Source: Myxococcales bacterium
GTDB lineage: Bacteria > Myxococcota_A > Polyangia > Haliangiales > Haliangiaceae
Length of the DNA: 64,000 bases
Reading direction: 5' to 3'
Assembly (NCBI GenBank): GCA_028287115.1
Contig: JAQBQF010000307.1
Coordinates: 28,939-92,938 of the forward strand
Part shown: positions 24,890 through 34,488 of the stretch, piece by piece
Position numbering within the stretch: the first letter of the stretch is position 1
Layout of the letters: each line of letters starts with the position of its first letter
Position numbers and translations under genes: made by a program
Notes under the pieces: generated by a model
Seen by the model: the letters and a program-made list of their open reading frames with translations, nothing else
Databases searched by the model: none
What the model was told of the DNA's origin: nothing

Positions 24890-26427
24890 CACAGAGGCCG
24901 GCGGCGCCGCCGCGTGAGGAGCGCGAGCACCGCGGCACACAGACCCAGGTGAGCCCAGATCGCGTTGCTTCCGCCACCGCCGACACTGCAGCACCCGCCG
25001 CCACCACCGCCGGCTGGAAAGCAGATGCCCGAGGTGCCACTCGTCGCGATGCAGTCGTAGTCGGTCGGGCAGCTATCGGCGACTCCCGCGATGCAGTCCT
25101 GCGTGCAGATCTGCGTATCGGCGGTGCCCGAGCAAATGCCCGACGTGCAGAACTGGTTATAGGCGCACGCATCGCCGAGGACACCGTTCGGCGGATCCCA
25201 GAAGCACTTGCCGGCATCGCACTTCTGACCCTTGGCGCAATCAGTCGCCGCGTTGGCACACGCCGGGCCTTTCATCACCGTCACCGTCGTCGAGTCCGTC
25301 TTGATGCCGAGATCGTCGTACGCCTTGACGACGACATCGATGATGCCGTTCGGCACCGAGGCAGGCGTCGTCAGCGGATAGACCGTCTCGAGCTGACCGT
25401 TGTTGCCGAACGAGGCGCCCTTCGCCTCGGCCCACTTGTAGCCATTGAGCCACAGCTCGATCTTCTCGACGCCGCGCTTCGAGAACGCCTTCGCCTGGAC
25501 CGTGAACCCGTTCTGAACCGGACCGGCGACCGGGACGATGATCGAAGTCGTCGGCGGAGGCGTCGTCGACATCCCCGGGCCAAACACGTTCAAGATCTTG
25601 AGGTGCGAGTTCTGCGATCCACCGCAGCGGCACGGGCGAACGACGTCCTCACCACACGAGGCCGGCTTGTTGCGGAAGTACCGGCGGCCGCCGCACGGGT
25701 TCTTGATGTTGTAGGTCATCGGATCGTTGCACGCCGAGCTTCCGTCCGCGAACGTGATCTCGTGATCGAGCCCGAACGCGTGTGCGGTCTCCTGTGCAGC
25801 GGTCCAGCAGATGTCATCGACGCGTGTCAGGCCCGGCGTGTGATGGTTCGCGAACGAGAACGAGATCACGTTGTCTTGCGGGCTACAGTCACCCGCGAGC
25901 GGTGCGATGCCGAGGATCCCGGTTCCGAGGCCGATATCTCCCGGCTGGCCGGCGATCAGCGCCTCGGTATACGAGACGCCTCCCGCGGGAATCGTATCGC
26001 TGACCTGGATCGCGAACGGCGAGTAGACCTCTTTCATGCAGTCGACGACCATCTGCCACTCGGCGTCCGCCGCGGTCCCGGTCATGTTGGTACCCGTTGC
26101 AAACTCGGTGAGGACGTACGTGCCGGGCGCCGGGATGCTCGAGCTCTGTGTGCGTGCGTCGTTCGTCCCGGTGGTGCCGTGAATCGTGCAGCCGCCGGTG
26201 CAGCGATTGAGATAGAGGAACGGTGAGATCTGCGATTGGTGCGGCGTGAAGCGCTCGGCCGGCGTGATCACGATCTCGCGGCGACCCGCCGACGGCGCAG
26301 ACGAGTTGTCGATCGTATCGTCGGTCGTCGTGTCCACAGCCGGTTCGGCGGCGGCGACGCCGGATCCGAAGCCGAAGGCCAACGCAAGCGCGAGCGAGCA
26401 AGTAGAGGGCGAAAGCCAGCGAATCAT
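24889..26427 (-). CDS. MYXO-CTERM metzincin-like protein, first tandem copy
   Basis: 512 residues with the same architecture as its downstream paralogue: signal peptide ending near AAAEP, the block YLNRCTGGCTIHGTTGTND, a catalytic-like helix QETAHAFGLDH (Gln212, Glu213, His216, Gly219, His222), a Met-turn CNDPMTY (Met237), one Ig-like domain, the Cys-rich segment KGQKCDAGKCFWDPPNG, and the tail GGGCCSVGGGG + TM + RRRRR. It should be exported and anchored at the cell surface through the MYXO-CTERM route. Because both copies keep Gln in place of the first His, the substitution predates the duplication or is selected. The Ser/Thr kinase gene lies 80 bases upstream on the same strand. Confidence 0.88.
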   Translation of the reverse strand: MIRWLSPSTCSLALALAFGFGSGVAAAEPAVDTTTDDTIDNSSAPSAGRREIVITPAERFTPHQSQISPFLYLNRCTGGCTIHGTTGTNDARTQSSSIPAPGTYVLTEFATGTNMTGTAADAEWQMVVDCMKEVYSPFAIQVSDTIPAGGVSYTEALIAGQPGDIGLGTGILGIAPLAGDCSPQDNVISFSFANHHTPGLTRVDDICWTAAQETAHAFGLDHEITFADGSSACNDPMTYNIKNPCGGRRYFRNKPASCGEDVVRPCRCGGSQNSHLKILNVFGPGMSTTPPPTTSIIVPVAGPVQNGFTVQAKAFSKRGVEKIELWLNGYKWAEAKGASFGNNGQLETVYPLTTPASVPNGIIDVVVKAYDDLGIKTDSTTVTVMKGPACANAATDCAKGQKCDAGKCFWDPPNGVLGDACAYNQFCTSGICSGTADTQICTQDCIAGVADSCPTDYDCIATSGTSGICFPAGGGGGGCCSVGGGGSNAIWAHLGLCAAVLALLTRRRRRPL

Positions 26428-26507
26428 GAGGCCGGGATACTACATGCCGGGCCGAGCCGTCAGCAGGATTTGTCACGGTCCAGCATCGCTACGGCTTTCA
26501 GTTGCTT

Positions 26508-28337
26508 TCACTGCAGATCGATGGTGCTGCGCGAAGCCTCATGGTGTCCCACCACACGGGCGCTCGTGTTGACGAGGTTCGGCTCCGCCCAGGTGACCTG
26601 GACGGACAGGTCGAGCCCTTCTTTCCCGATCGGGTAGTGCGCGCGGGACACGGCAGACTCGACGCAGAACCGGAGGCTCGGCGAGTCTTCGCCGGTCGCT
26701 TCCGCCGAATGGCCGATGCCGTCCGGCGTCACCGAGAGATGCACGACCAGATCCGCGTCTTTGGGCGGCGGCTTGAGCTTGTCGATGATGTCGAGCCCCT
26801 GGCGATTCGACCACTCGTCGAAGCAGCCCTCGATGCTGTGCTGGACATCGGGGTCGGCGATCGCGTTTGCGACGCGCACGTCGACCGGCACCGGCGCCGG
26901 CCTGATCGCGGCCTTCGCCTGTTGCTCGTTCGCACGCAGCTTCGACACTTCGCCGACCAGATCCTGGATCTTTTCGTCGGCTAGAGCGAGCTCTTTCTCG
27001 AGCTTCTGGATCTCCTTGAGGTTCGTCTCGCGCTTGAGCAGTTGCTCCTTGAGCTGCTTGCGCTCGAGCTCGAGCTGGTTGATCTGCTCGTGCAACTTCT
27101 CGATCTCGGGCATCTCGCTGCGCTGCTGGATCGCCGGCGGCCGCGATGCCATCACCGCCGCGGTCGCGCCACCGATCAGGACGAGCCCGACGAGCGCGAA
27201 CGACACGAACCGCGCCGGTGACCGCTGGGCGGGCGGGGTCAGCTCGGTGATCAAGGCCGCCATCGTCGGAAACCGTTTCGCGCGATCCTTCTCGAGGCCG
27301 CGCTGCACGGCCTTCGCGATTCCCGACGGCACGCGCGATCCTTCGGGCGGCGCGAGCGCGCGCGCACCGCTCTCGAGCATCGACACCGACGTCGCGCCCG
27401 GCAGCGGGTGCGTCCCGAACAGCGCCTCGTACAGCGCGATGCAGAAGCTGAACTGATCGCTGCGCGCGTCGATGTCTGGCCCGGTGAGCTGCTCGGGCGG
27501 CATGTAGCGCGGCGTCCCGAGGACCGTGCCCGTCGCCGTGAGATCGACGTGCAAGGGGCTCGAAGGTTGGCGCGGACGTGCGACCTCGTCGGGCCCGATC
27601 AGCGAGCGCGCGAGACCGAAATCGGAGACGCGAACGCGGCCATCGCCGCCGACGAGCACGTTGTCCGGCTTGAAGTCCCGGTGCAGCAGGCCAACGGAGT
27701 GCGCAGCCATCAGCCCGCGCGCCGCTTGATGAAACACGTCGAGGATCTCGCGCCACGTCCGAGGCCACCGCCGCAGCCAGGTCGTCAGCGTGTCACCTTC
27801 GACGAACTCCATCGCGACGTAGACATCGCCGTCGTCGGTCTCGCCGACGTCATAGACTCCGACGACGTTCGGGTGATTGAGCTGGGCGATTGCCTGGGCC
27901 TCGCGCTTGAGCCGCGCGCGCGCTTCTTTCGCGGTGCCGCCGAGGTTCGCGCGAAGGAGCTTCAGCGCGATCTTGCGATCGAGCTGCGGATCGTAGGCCG
28001 AGAACACGACCCCCATGCCGCCGGCCCCGAGCGTCGACAGCACGAGGTATCGGCCGACGCGATCGCCGATCCCGAGCGTCTTCGTGGGCCGTTTGCCGAG
28101 CTGGCTGTCTTCGACGAGCTCGCGCTTCCGCGTATCGGCGTTGGAGTCGTGTGCATCGGCGCCGGCGAGCGCGGCCACGAGATCGCGGCAGTCCCGGCAG
28201 CTCGCCAGGTGGGACTCGACCTTGGTGAGCGCGCTGCCTACGAGTGATCCCGACACGAACTCGCTGGCGTCGTTGTCGTCGAGACAGATCACGGGTCGAG
28301 CGTAGCAAACCGGTTTCGCCAACCGCTTGAAATCCAT
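26508..28337 (-). CDS. Membrane Ser/Thr kinase with zinc-finger N-terminus and AgmX-type C-terminus
   Basis: 609 residues; ATG 28337 has GGGAG eight bases upstream. A zf-HC2-like N-terminus (HLASCRDC: His43, Cys47, Cys50), as in anti-sigma factors, precedes a complete kinase domain (about residues 83-345; GAGGMGVV, VALKLL-type lysine, HRDFKPDN, DFGLARS, TPRYMPPEQ). A TM helix (about 372-394), a ~60-residue coiled coil and a C-terminal domain (DVQHSIEGCFDEWSNRQGLD...LVVHLSVTPDGIGHSAEATG...LRFCVESAVSRAHYP) that resembles AgmX/PglI C-termini follow. It could couple an envelope signal to transcription. It precedes the metzincin-like pair and diverges from fusA. Confidence 0.92.
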   Translation of the reverse strand: MDFKRLAKPVCYARPVICLDDNDASEFVSGSLVGSALTKVESHLASCRDCRDLVAALAGADAHDSNADTRKRELVEDSQLGKRPTKTLGIGDRVGRYLVLSTLGAGGMGVVFSAYDPQLDRKIALKLLRANLGGTAKEARARLKREAQAIAQLNHPNVVGVYDVGETDDGDVYVAMEFVEGDTLTTWLRRWPRTWREILDVFHQAARGLMAAHSVGLLHRDFKPDNVLVGGDGRVRVSDFGLARSLIGPDEVARPRQPSSPLHVDLTATGTVLGTPRYMPPEQLTGPDIDARSDQFSFCIALYEALFGTHPLPGATSVSMLESGARALAPPEGSRVPSGIAKAVQRGLEKDRAKRFPTMAALITELTPPAQRSPARFVSFALVGLVLIGGATAAVMASRPPAIQQRSEMPEIEKLHEQINQLELERKQLKEQLLKRETNLKEIQKLEKELALADEKIQDLVGEVSKLRANEQQAKAAIRPAPVPVDVRVANAIADPDVQHSIEGCFDEWSNRQGLDIIDKLKPPPKDADLVVHLSVTPDGIGHSAEATGEDSPSLRFCVESAVSRAHYPIGKEGLDLSVQVTWAEPNLVNTSARVVGHHEASRSTIDLQ

Positions 28338-28399
28338 TGCCCATGCTCCCGCAGTCACCGATCTGCATGGTAGACACCGCCTGTCCGGCGGGGTTTCGC

Positions 28400-28428
28400 T
28401 TGCAATGACGGCCCGGGCAAGGTAGCAA
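28400..28428 (+). promoter_or_regulatory. Candidate fusA promoter
   Basis: TTGCAA (28400-28405), a 17-base spacer, and TAGCAA (28423-28428) fit a weak sigma-70-type promoter about 45 bases before the fusA start. The -10 matches consensus at only three positions. Confidence 0.35.
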
Positions 28429-28473
28429 ACCCAGGCTTTTTTTGGCCTTTCTGAGGCCTATGGAGACGTTCCC

Positions 28474-30612
28474 GTGCTTACCGACCTGTCCAAAGTTCGC
28501 AACATCGGCATCTCGGCCCACATCGATAGCGGCAAGACGACGCTGACCGAGCGCATCCTGTTCTACACCAACCGAATTCACCAGATTCACGAGGTGAAGG
28601 GCAAGGACGGCGTCGGCGCCAAGATGGACTCGATGGAGCTCGAGCGCGAGCGCGGCATCACGATCCAGTCGGCCGCGACGTTCTGCCAGTGGCCGCCGCC
28701 GGCAACCTCGAAGACCGTCATGGCCGTCCCCGGTTCGCCGATCAAGTCGACCCACTGGGTCAACATCATCGACACCCCCGGCCACGTCGACTTCACGATC
28801 GAAGTCGAGCGGTCGCTGCGCGTGCTCGACGGCGCGATCATGGTCCTCTGCGGCGTCGCAGGCGTCCAATCGCAGAGCTACACGGTCGATCGTCAGATGC
28901 GCCGGTACAAGGTCCCCCGCATCGCGTTCATCAACAAGCTCGACCGCACCGGCGCGAACCCGTACCGCGTGAAGGATCAGCTTCGCGAGAAGCTGAAGCT
29001 CAACCCGGTCATGATCCAGATGCCGATCGGCCTCGAGGACAAGCTCGAGGGCGTCGTCGATCTGATCGAGATGCAGGCGTTCAAGTTCTACGGCGACAAC
29101 GGCGAGACGATCGAGCGCGGCCCGATCCCGGCCGACCTCGTCGAGAAAGCGAACGAGCTGCGCGCCGAGATGCTCGACAGCCTGTCGCTCGTCTCCGACG
29201 CGCTCACCGAAGCGATGCTCGAAGACAAGGTCACGCCCGAGCTGCTCCGCCAGGAGCTGCGCACGGCGACGATCGCGCTCAAGTGCACGCCCGTGATGAT
29301 GGGCTCGGCGCTCGGCAACAAGGCCGTACAGCTCCTGCTCGACGGCGTCTGCACCTTCCTCCCCGATCCGCGCGAAGTCGAGAACATCGCGCTCGATCTG
29401 TCGAACGGCGAAGCGCCGCTCGTCCTCGAGTCGAACCCCGACAAGCCGCTCGTCATGCTCGCGTTCAAGCTCGAGGATGGCCGCTACGGCCAGCTCACCT
29501 ACGTTCGCATCTATCAGGGCAAGATCCAGAAGGACGACTTCATCGTCAACAGCCGCAACGGCAAGAAGGTCAAGGTCGGCCGTCTCGTTCGCATGCACGC
29601 CGACGACCGTGAAGAGATCACGGACGCCGGCTGCGGCGACATCTGCGCCGTGTTCGGCGTCGACTGCAACTCGGGCGATACGTTCACCGACGGCACGGTC
29701 AACTACGCGATGACCTCGATGTTCGTGCCCAAGCCGGTCATCTCGGTCGCCGTGCGGCCGAAGGACTCCGGCTCGGAAATGAACATGAGCAAGGCGCTCC
29801 AGCGGTTCACCCGAGAGGATCCGACCTTCCAGTGCTACGTCGATCCCGAGTCGAACGAGACGATCGTCGCCGGCATGGGCGAGCTCCACCTCGAGGTCTA
29901 CATCGAGCGCATGAAGCGCGAGTACAAGGCCGAGGTCGTGACGTCACCCCCGGTCGTCGCGTATCGCGAGTGCATCACCAAGAAGGTCGAGTTCAACTAC
30001 ACGCACAAGAAGCAGACCGGTGGCTCCGGCCAGTACGGCAAGGTCGCGGGCTACGCCGAGCCGTTCGACGGTGACTTCGAGTTCGTCGATGACATCACCG
30101 GCGGCAAGATTCCGCGCGAGTTCATCCCGTCCTGCGAAAAGGGCTTCAAGTCGATGATCGCGAAGTCGCCGCGTCTCGGCGTGCCGGTCGTCAACCTTCG
30201 CGTCGTGATCGACGATGGTGCAGCTCACCAGGTCGACTCGTCGGATATCGCATTCCAAGAAGCCGCTCGCGGTGCATTCCGCGAGTTCTTCCCGCGTGCG
30301 AACCCGAAGATTCTCGAGCCGGTGATGAAGGTCTCGATCGAAGGCCCCGCGGAGTTCTCCGGCAACATGCTCGGCCTGATCATGCAGCGCCGCGGCATCG
30401 TGATCGGCTCGACCGAAGAAGACGGCAACGCGCGCGTCGACTCGGAAGTGCCACTCGCTGAAATGTTCGGCTTCTCGACCCCGTGCCGCTCGGCGACACA
30501 GGGCAAAGCCGAGTTCACGATGGAGTTCTCGCGCTACGCCGAGGTCCCGAGCAACATCTCGGACGACCTGCTCGCCAAGGCCAAGAAGGCCAAGGAAGAC
30601 GCGAAGAAGTAA
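28474..30612 (+). CDS. fusA: Translation elongation factor G, spd/mitochondrial type
   Basis: 712 residues starting at GTG 28474 (GGAG eight bases upstream). All EF-G parts are present: G1 AHIDSGKT, switch region RERGITIQSAAT, G3 DTPGHVDFT, G4 NKLD, domain II, domain III, domain IV with the KKQTGGSGQYGKV segment, and domain V ending in a Lys-rich tail. AHIDSGKT, GVGAKMDSMELERERGITI and NKLDRTGANP resemble mitochondrial EFG1 and the spirochaete/planctomycete/delta-proteobacterial spdEFG group. An extra ~18 residues (about 73-94, WPPPATSKTVMAVPGSPIKS) sit between switch I and G3, where most EF-Gs have a short loop. It drives ribosomal translocation with GTP. Confidence 0.97.
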   Translation: MLTDLSKVRNIGISAHIDSGKTTLTERILFYTNRIHQIHEVKGKDGVGAKMDSMELERERGITIQSAATFCQWPPPATSKTVMAVPGSPIKSTHWVNIIDTPGHVDFTIEVERSLRVLDGAIMVLCGVAGVQSQSYTVDRQMRRYKVPRIAFINKLDRTGANPYRVKDQLREKLKLNPVMIQMPIGLEDKLEGVVDLIEMQAFKFYGDNGETIERGPIPADLVEKANELRAEMLDSLSLVSDALTEAMLEDKVTPELLRQELRTATIALKCTPVMMGSALGNKAVQLLLDGVCTFLPDPREVENIALDLSNGEAPLVLESNPDKPLVMLAFKLEDGRYGQLTYVRIYQGKIQKDDFIVNSRNGKKVKVGRLVRMHADDREEITDAGCGDICAVFGVDCNSGDTFTDGTVNYAMTSMFVPKPVISVAVRPKDSGSEMNMSKALQRFTREDPTFQCYVDPESNETIVAGMGELHLEVYIERMKREYKAEVVTSPPVVAYRECITKKVEFNYTHKKQTGGSGQYGKVAGYAEPFDGDFEFVDDITGGKIPREFIPSCEKGFKSMIAKSPRLGVPVVNLRVVIDDGAAHQVDSSDIAFQEAARGAFREFFPRANPKILEPVMKVSIEGPAEFSGNMLGLIMQRRGIVIGSTEEDGNARVDSEVPLAEMFGFSTPCRSATQGKAEFTMEFSRYAEVPSNISDDLLAKAKKAKEDAKK

Positions 30613-31006
30613 GTCAGCGGATCCGCGCGCGGACGTCGCGGCGGGATCCGTGTGGTCGTGGAAGCAGCAGCGGGCGCTTCCGCGTCGCGGCCGATCCGAA
30701 CAGATCGATCGTGATGCCGGCGCAGCTGATCCGAAGGCGGTGACGCGCGGCGGGTTCTCGCGGCCGCGCCGAAACGCCAGGTGTCATTCCATTTCGGGTG
30801 GTGGGCATAGGTTGGCGAAGTGCCAGCTTGCCGCCGCGCATGCGCTTGGAGGGCAGGTGATACCGGCGGCGAGCTGGCCTTCTGGGGATTAGTAGCGCGC
30901 CGAGCGTTCGTCGTTGTCGTGCGCAACAAAACGAAACAGTGGGGCATCTTGTGCCCGCGCGTGTTCTTCAACAGTTCTTCACGTGCCGTTCTGCGATATT
31001 GCGGCC
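30613..31006. other. 394-base spacer after fusA with no convincing gene
   Basis: CGGATCC (30618-30624) and GGATCCG (30644-30650) could pair to form a fusA terminator with a 19-base loop. A 75-codon frame on the complement (30614-30841) has no ribosome site and an Arg-rich composition typical of a chance frame. I see no RNA gene. Confidence 0.4.
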
Positions 31007-33757
31007 GTGAAGCGCGCAGTCCCCGTCGCGATCGTGATCCTCGTCGGCATCGTCTTCGCGATGTGGTTGCGACATCGTGGCGACTCGGGAGCAACGGAGA
31101 CCGCCGGCGATCATCGTCGCGCGGCCACGCAACCGATGACCGCCGCGGACCGCGGCTCTGCCGCGAGCGATTCGAGCGATCCGGCGAGCACGCTCGCGGA
31201 TGATGATCCACGCGGTGCGCTCCGGCTCGAGGGTCAGGTGCTCGATGCGCAGGATCATCCCGTTGCGGGCGCGATCGTCACGCTGTCGTCGAATCCACCG
31301 CGCACCGCCAAGACCGAGCAAGACGGCGGCTTCTTCTTCGATGGCCTCGTCGGCCGGCCGTACACGCTGGTCGCGCGCGCCTCCGCGGGTGTTGCCGGAC
31401 CTGTGACGGCCCGGCTCGGCGAAACCACGGATCCGATCGTGTTGCGGCTGCGGGCCGGCGCCAAGCTCGCGGTCACCGTCGTCGGATCGAATGCAAGACC
31501 GATCGATGGCGCGAGCGTCGAGCTGCGTGGCGCGGATCATCAAACGGCCGCGACTGCCGCGGGAGTCGCGCGCTTCGATCCCGTGGTGCCTGGGACGTAC
31601 GATGTCGTCGCGTCGGCACCGGGCATGGCAAAGGCACACACGAGCGTTCGTGTCGCCGGCGCGACGACCACGCGACTCGTCCTCACGGCGGGTGCGCCGG
31701 TCACCGGCCGCGTCGTCGACGAGCATGGTGCACCGGTCCCCGGCGCGCGCGTCGGTTATGTGTCGAGCAGCGAGCTTCGCGGCACTCCCGATGCCGTCGA
31801 TGGCGTGGTGAGCGCCGGCGACGGCTCGTGGCGTTTCATCGCGTTGCCGGCTGGATCGTTCCGGTTCGTCGCGAATGATGACGAGCACGCACCGGGCACT
31901 TCGTCGCTGGTGACGCTCGACGGTGCCACGGAGAAGACCGGTGTGGTCGTGACGATGTCGCCCGGTGCCGTCGTCCGCGGCCGCGTGGTCGATACGACGA
32001 AACAACCGGTCGCGGGCGCGCGCGTCCGGATCGCGTCGACCGGTCGCGGCGCGCGTGGCGGTCCGCGACAATCGGGTCGGCAGACGTACAGCGACGCTCG
32101 CGGCGAATTCGCGATTCGCGGGCTCGTGCGCGCGCCTTTATTCGCGACCGCGTCACACGAGAAGGGCGCCTCGAGCGGCGCCGAGGTCGACACGACCAGC
32201 GGCGATGCGAATGTCGTGATCACGCTCGACCTGACCGCAGTGATCGCAGGCACCGTCGTCGACCCCGAAGGCCAGCCGATCGAGAGCGCGCAGGTCACCG
32301 CGTTCCCGCAGCTCGGCGGCGGCCCACAGCTCGGTGCGCGTGGGCGCGGCGGGCCGAATGTCGAGCTCACCGATGCGTCAGGGAAGTTCCGGATCGGAGG
32401 CCTCGCGCCCGGCGCGTACACCGTTCATGCAAGCCGCACCGCGACGACGCGTGGCTTCGGCGGTCGCGGGCGACGCGGTGACGGGGTCGATGCAGAGACC
32501 GGCAACGAGAACGTCCGGATCGTGTTACCCGCGGAAGGCGGCATCAAAGGAACGGTCGCGTTCGCAGACGGCACCACGCCGCTCGCGATCACGGTCAGCG
32601 TCGGATCCGTCGAGCAGGCGTTCGTCACCGGAGCGTTCGAGCTCTCGGCGATCGCACCCGGCGATTACACGTTGCAGGTGCGCGGTCCGAGCTTCGACGC
32701 GCATCAGCAGGACGTCACCATCCAGGCCGGCAAGCCGACCGACGTCGGAACGATCACGGTCGCGGCCGGACGGCGGATCGCAGGCGTCGTGGTCCTCGCG
32801 GGGCAGCCGGTTGCCGGTGCGACCGTCTACGCCGGCCGGCAGGTGATGGGCAATGGCTCGACAAACGCCGCACCCGCGGGCGGCTTCGGTGCCGGTGGTG
32901 GAAGCCCGGGATCGAAACAAGACACGACCGATGGGTCGGGCGCGTTCGCACTCGCGGGCTTCGGTGATGGCGATCTCGCGGTGATCGCGGACCTACCGGG
33001 CGCGGGACGCAGCACCCCGCTGCTCGTCGCCGACACCGCAACCAATCAGACGAGCCTTTTGCTCGAGCTGCAGCCGTACGGCTCGCTCTCGGGCGTGCTG
33101 CGCCAAGGCGGCCAGCCCGTCGGGGGGATTGCCGTCACCGTGCAGTCGACCTCGACGCCCGGCGCGGTCTACGTGGTCACCGCCGGCTCGGACGGTGCGT
33201 ATCGCTTCGATCAGCTCGCGCCCGACACGTACAAGGTCTCCGCGACGGTCGGTAACATGCGGAGCGGGATGCACCTGTATTCGCAACAGGTCGCGGTGCC
33301 ACCGGGAAAAGAAGTCAGGGTCGATCTCGTCGTCGATCAAGGCACGGTCACGCTCGATGCAACGCCGGTCGTCGCGAACGGTCAGCCCGGCATCGCGATC
33401 GCGTACCTCGCAACCACGGCGATCACCGCAACGACCGCGAGCGAGCTGTCGCGGCAGCTCGCCGCCGCGGGTCCCGGCTCATCGCAGATGACGATCGTGC
33501 GCCCCGGTGAAACCGGCGCGTTCACCGAGGTCACACCCGGCAGCGATACGGTCTGTATGGTGCCGCTACCGATCGAGCTCCGCGGCGGAGCAGCGATCGG
33601 CTACTTCGATCGCCACAGCAGCAAGCTGCCTGCCTTCTGCAAACCGGTCGTCGTTGCCGCGAGCCCCGACACGCAGCAGGTTCAGGTCACGGTTCAGGTT
33701 CCTGCCTTGATTCCCGATCCGCAGACCACCGGCAACGGTCGCGGCAGCGGCCGCTAG
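31007..33757 (+). CDS. Large exported protein of repeated CarboxypepD_reg-like domains
   Basis: About 916 residues. I start at GTG 31007 because it opens the signal/anchor segment VPVAIVILVGIVFAMWLRH; an in-frame ATG at 30914 would only add an unlikely Cys/Ser-rich prefix. After a low-complexity linker the protein is a string of ~80-90-residue beta-sandwich modules of the carboxypeptidase-regulatory-like type, at least seven: EGQVLDAQDHPVAGAIV, TGRVVDEHGAPVPGARV, RGRVVDTTKQPVAGARV, AGTVVDPEGQPIESAQV, IAGVVVLAGQPVAGATV and related forms. It is probably a periplasmic or surface structural protein held by its N-terminal helix. It stands alone, facing a lipoprotein gene on the other strand. One such module also occurs in the kinase at 7272-10337. 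Confidence 0.85.
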   Translation: MKRAVPVAIVILVGIVFAMWLRHRGDSGATETAGDHRRAATQPMTAADRGSAASDSSDPASTLADDDPRGALRLEGQVLDAQDHPVAGAIVTLSSNPPRTAKTEQDGGFFFDGLVGRPYTLVARASAGVAGPVTARLGETTDPIVLRLRAGAKLAVTVVGSNARPIDGASVELRGADHQTAATAAGVARFDPVVPGTYDVVASAPGMAKAHTSVRVAGATTTRLVLTAGAPVTGRVVDEHGAPVPGARVGYVSSSELRGTPDAVDGVVSAGDGSWRFIALPAGSFRFVANDDEHAPGTSSLVTLDGATEKTGVVVTMSPGAVVRGRVVDTTKQPVAGARVRIASTGRGARGGPRQSGRQTYSDARGEFAIRGLVRAPLFATASHEKGASSGAEVDTTSGDANVVITLDLTAVIAGTVVDPEGQPIESAQVTAFPQLGGGPQLGARGRGGPNVELTDASGKFRIGGLAPGAYTVHASRTATTRGFGGRGRRGDGVDAETGNENVRIVLPAEGGIKGTVAFADGTTPLAITVSVGSVEQAFVTGAFELSAIAPGDYTLQVRGPSFDAHQQDVTIQAGKPTDVGTITVAAGRRIAGVVVLAGQPVAGATVYAGRQVMGNGSTNAAPAGGFGAGGGSPGSKQDTTDGSGAFALAGFGDGDLAVIADLPGAGRSTPLLVADTATNQTSLLLELQPYGSLSGVLRQGGQPVGGIAVTVQSTSTPGAVYVVTAGSDGAYRFDQLAPDTYKVSATVGNMRSGMHLYSQQVAVPPGKEVRVDLVVDQGTVTLDATPVVANGQPGIAIAYLATTAITATTASELSRQLAAAGPGSSQMTIVRPGETGAFTEVTPGSDTVCMVPLPIELRGGAAIGYFDRHSSKLPAFCKPVVVAASPDTQQVQVTVQVPALIPDPQTTGNGRGSGR

Positions 33758-33792
33758 CCCAACGCGCTTGGTTCGTGAAGGATCGACGAACG

Positions 33793-34395
33793 TCACTTGA
33801 TCTTGAGCGAGTGGATGATCGTGTCGCATGCCGCTCGCGACGCCGGATTGTCGGTCCCCACGCAGTTGAGCTGGTACATCCGCGCCTGCGCGGCGACCGC
33901 GACGTACCAGCCAAACAACCGGCGACCGTCGGGCGTGGTCAATTCGAAGATCCGCGCGGGGAACCCCAGAAACACGGCACTCTCGTTCTTCGCGAGCGTA
34001 CCGCCGGTCGCGGCTGCGAGCTGGCCCGGGATCCCATCGAGCATGCCGACCATGCCCGCCGGCAGCTCAGCGTCCTTGACGGTCGAGACGCCAAACTGCG
34101 CATCGACCGCGCCCCCGGGCATGACCGCCTGTGCGTTGAACACCTCGACACCGTCCTGGGACGCCATCGCACCGGATAACGTGGGCTTGTTCGGGAGCGT
34201 GATCGACATCTTGCCCGCGCCATCGACGAGGTCGAACACGCCGGCGCGCTCGCTCATGGTCAGCGAATTGCGCGTGCGCAGCTCGTCATCCGAGGGCGCC
34301 ACAACCGCCGTCGCAGGCGACGAATGAGCCGCCGGCGCGACGTTCGCCTTATCCTTGCACGCACAGACCAAGCAAATCGCGAGCAACCACTTCAT
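33793..34395 (-). CDS. Predicted lipoprotein of unknown function
   Basis: 200 residues with a short lipoprotein signal (WLLAICLVCACKDK, Cys13). After an Ala/Pro/Ser linker comes a single domain (MSITLPNKPTLSGAMASQ...QFGVSTVKDAELPAGMVGMLDG...AARIFELTTPDGRRLFGWYVAVAAQARMYQLNCVG...CDTIIHSLKIK) whose end resembles small periplasmic proteins that record an increment after removal of a transient term. Two late Cys could pair. I do not recognise a named family. It is followed by the Pro/Tyr-rich protein gene upstream on the same strand, 93 bases away. Confidence 0.72.
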   Translation of the reverse strand: MKWLLAICLVCACKDKANVAPAAHSSPATAVVAPSDDELRTRNSLTMSERAGVFDLVDGAGKMSITLPNKPTLSGAMASQDGVEVFNAQAVMPGGAVDAQFGVSTVKDAELPAGMVGMLDGIPGQLAAATGGTLAKNESAVFLGFPARIFELTTPDGRRLFGWYVAVAAQARMYQLNCVGTDNPASRAACDTIIHSLKIK

Positions 34396-34488
34396 CGGGC
34401 CAGTATCTCAGAGCTCTCGCCGATCACCAGCGCTGGATTCAACGGTCGTCTCGTCGTTGCTCTCGGGTCCAATCAGGAATCGTCTCGA

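Noticed and set aside
30614..30841. 75-codon minus-strand frame after fusA
   Set aside because: No ribosome site or conserved motif; composition looks like a chance frame in GC-rich DNA.
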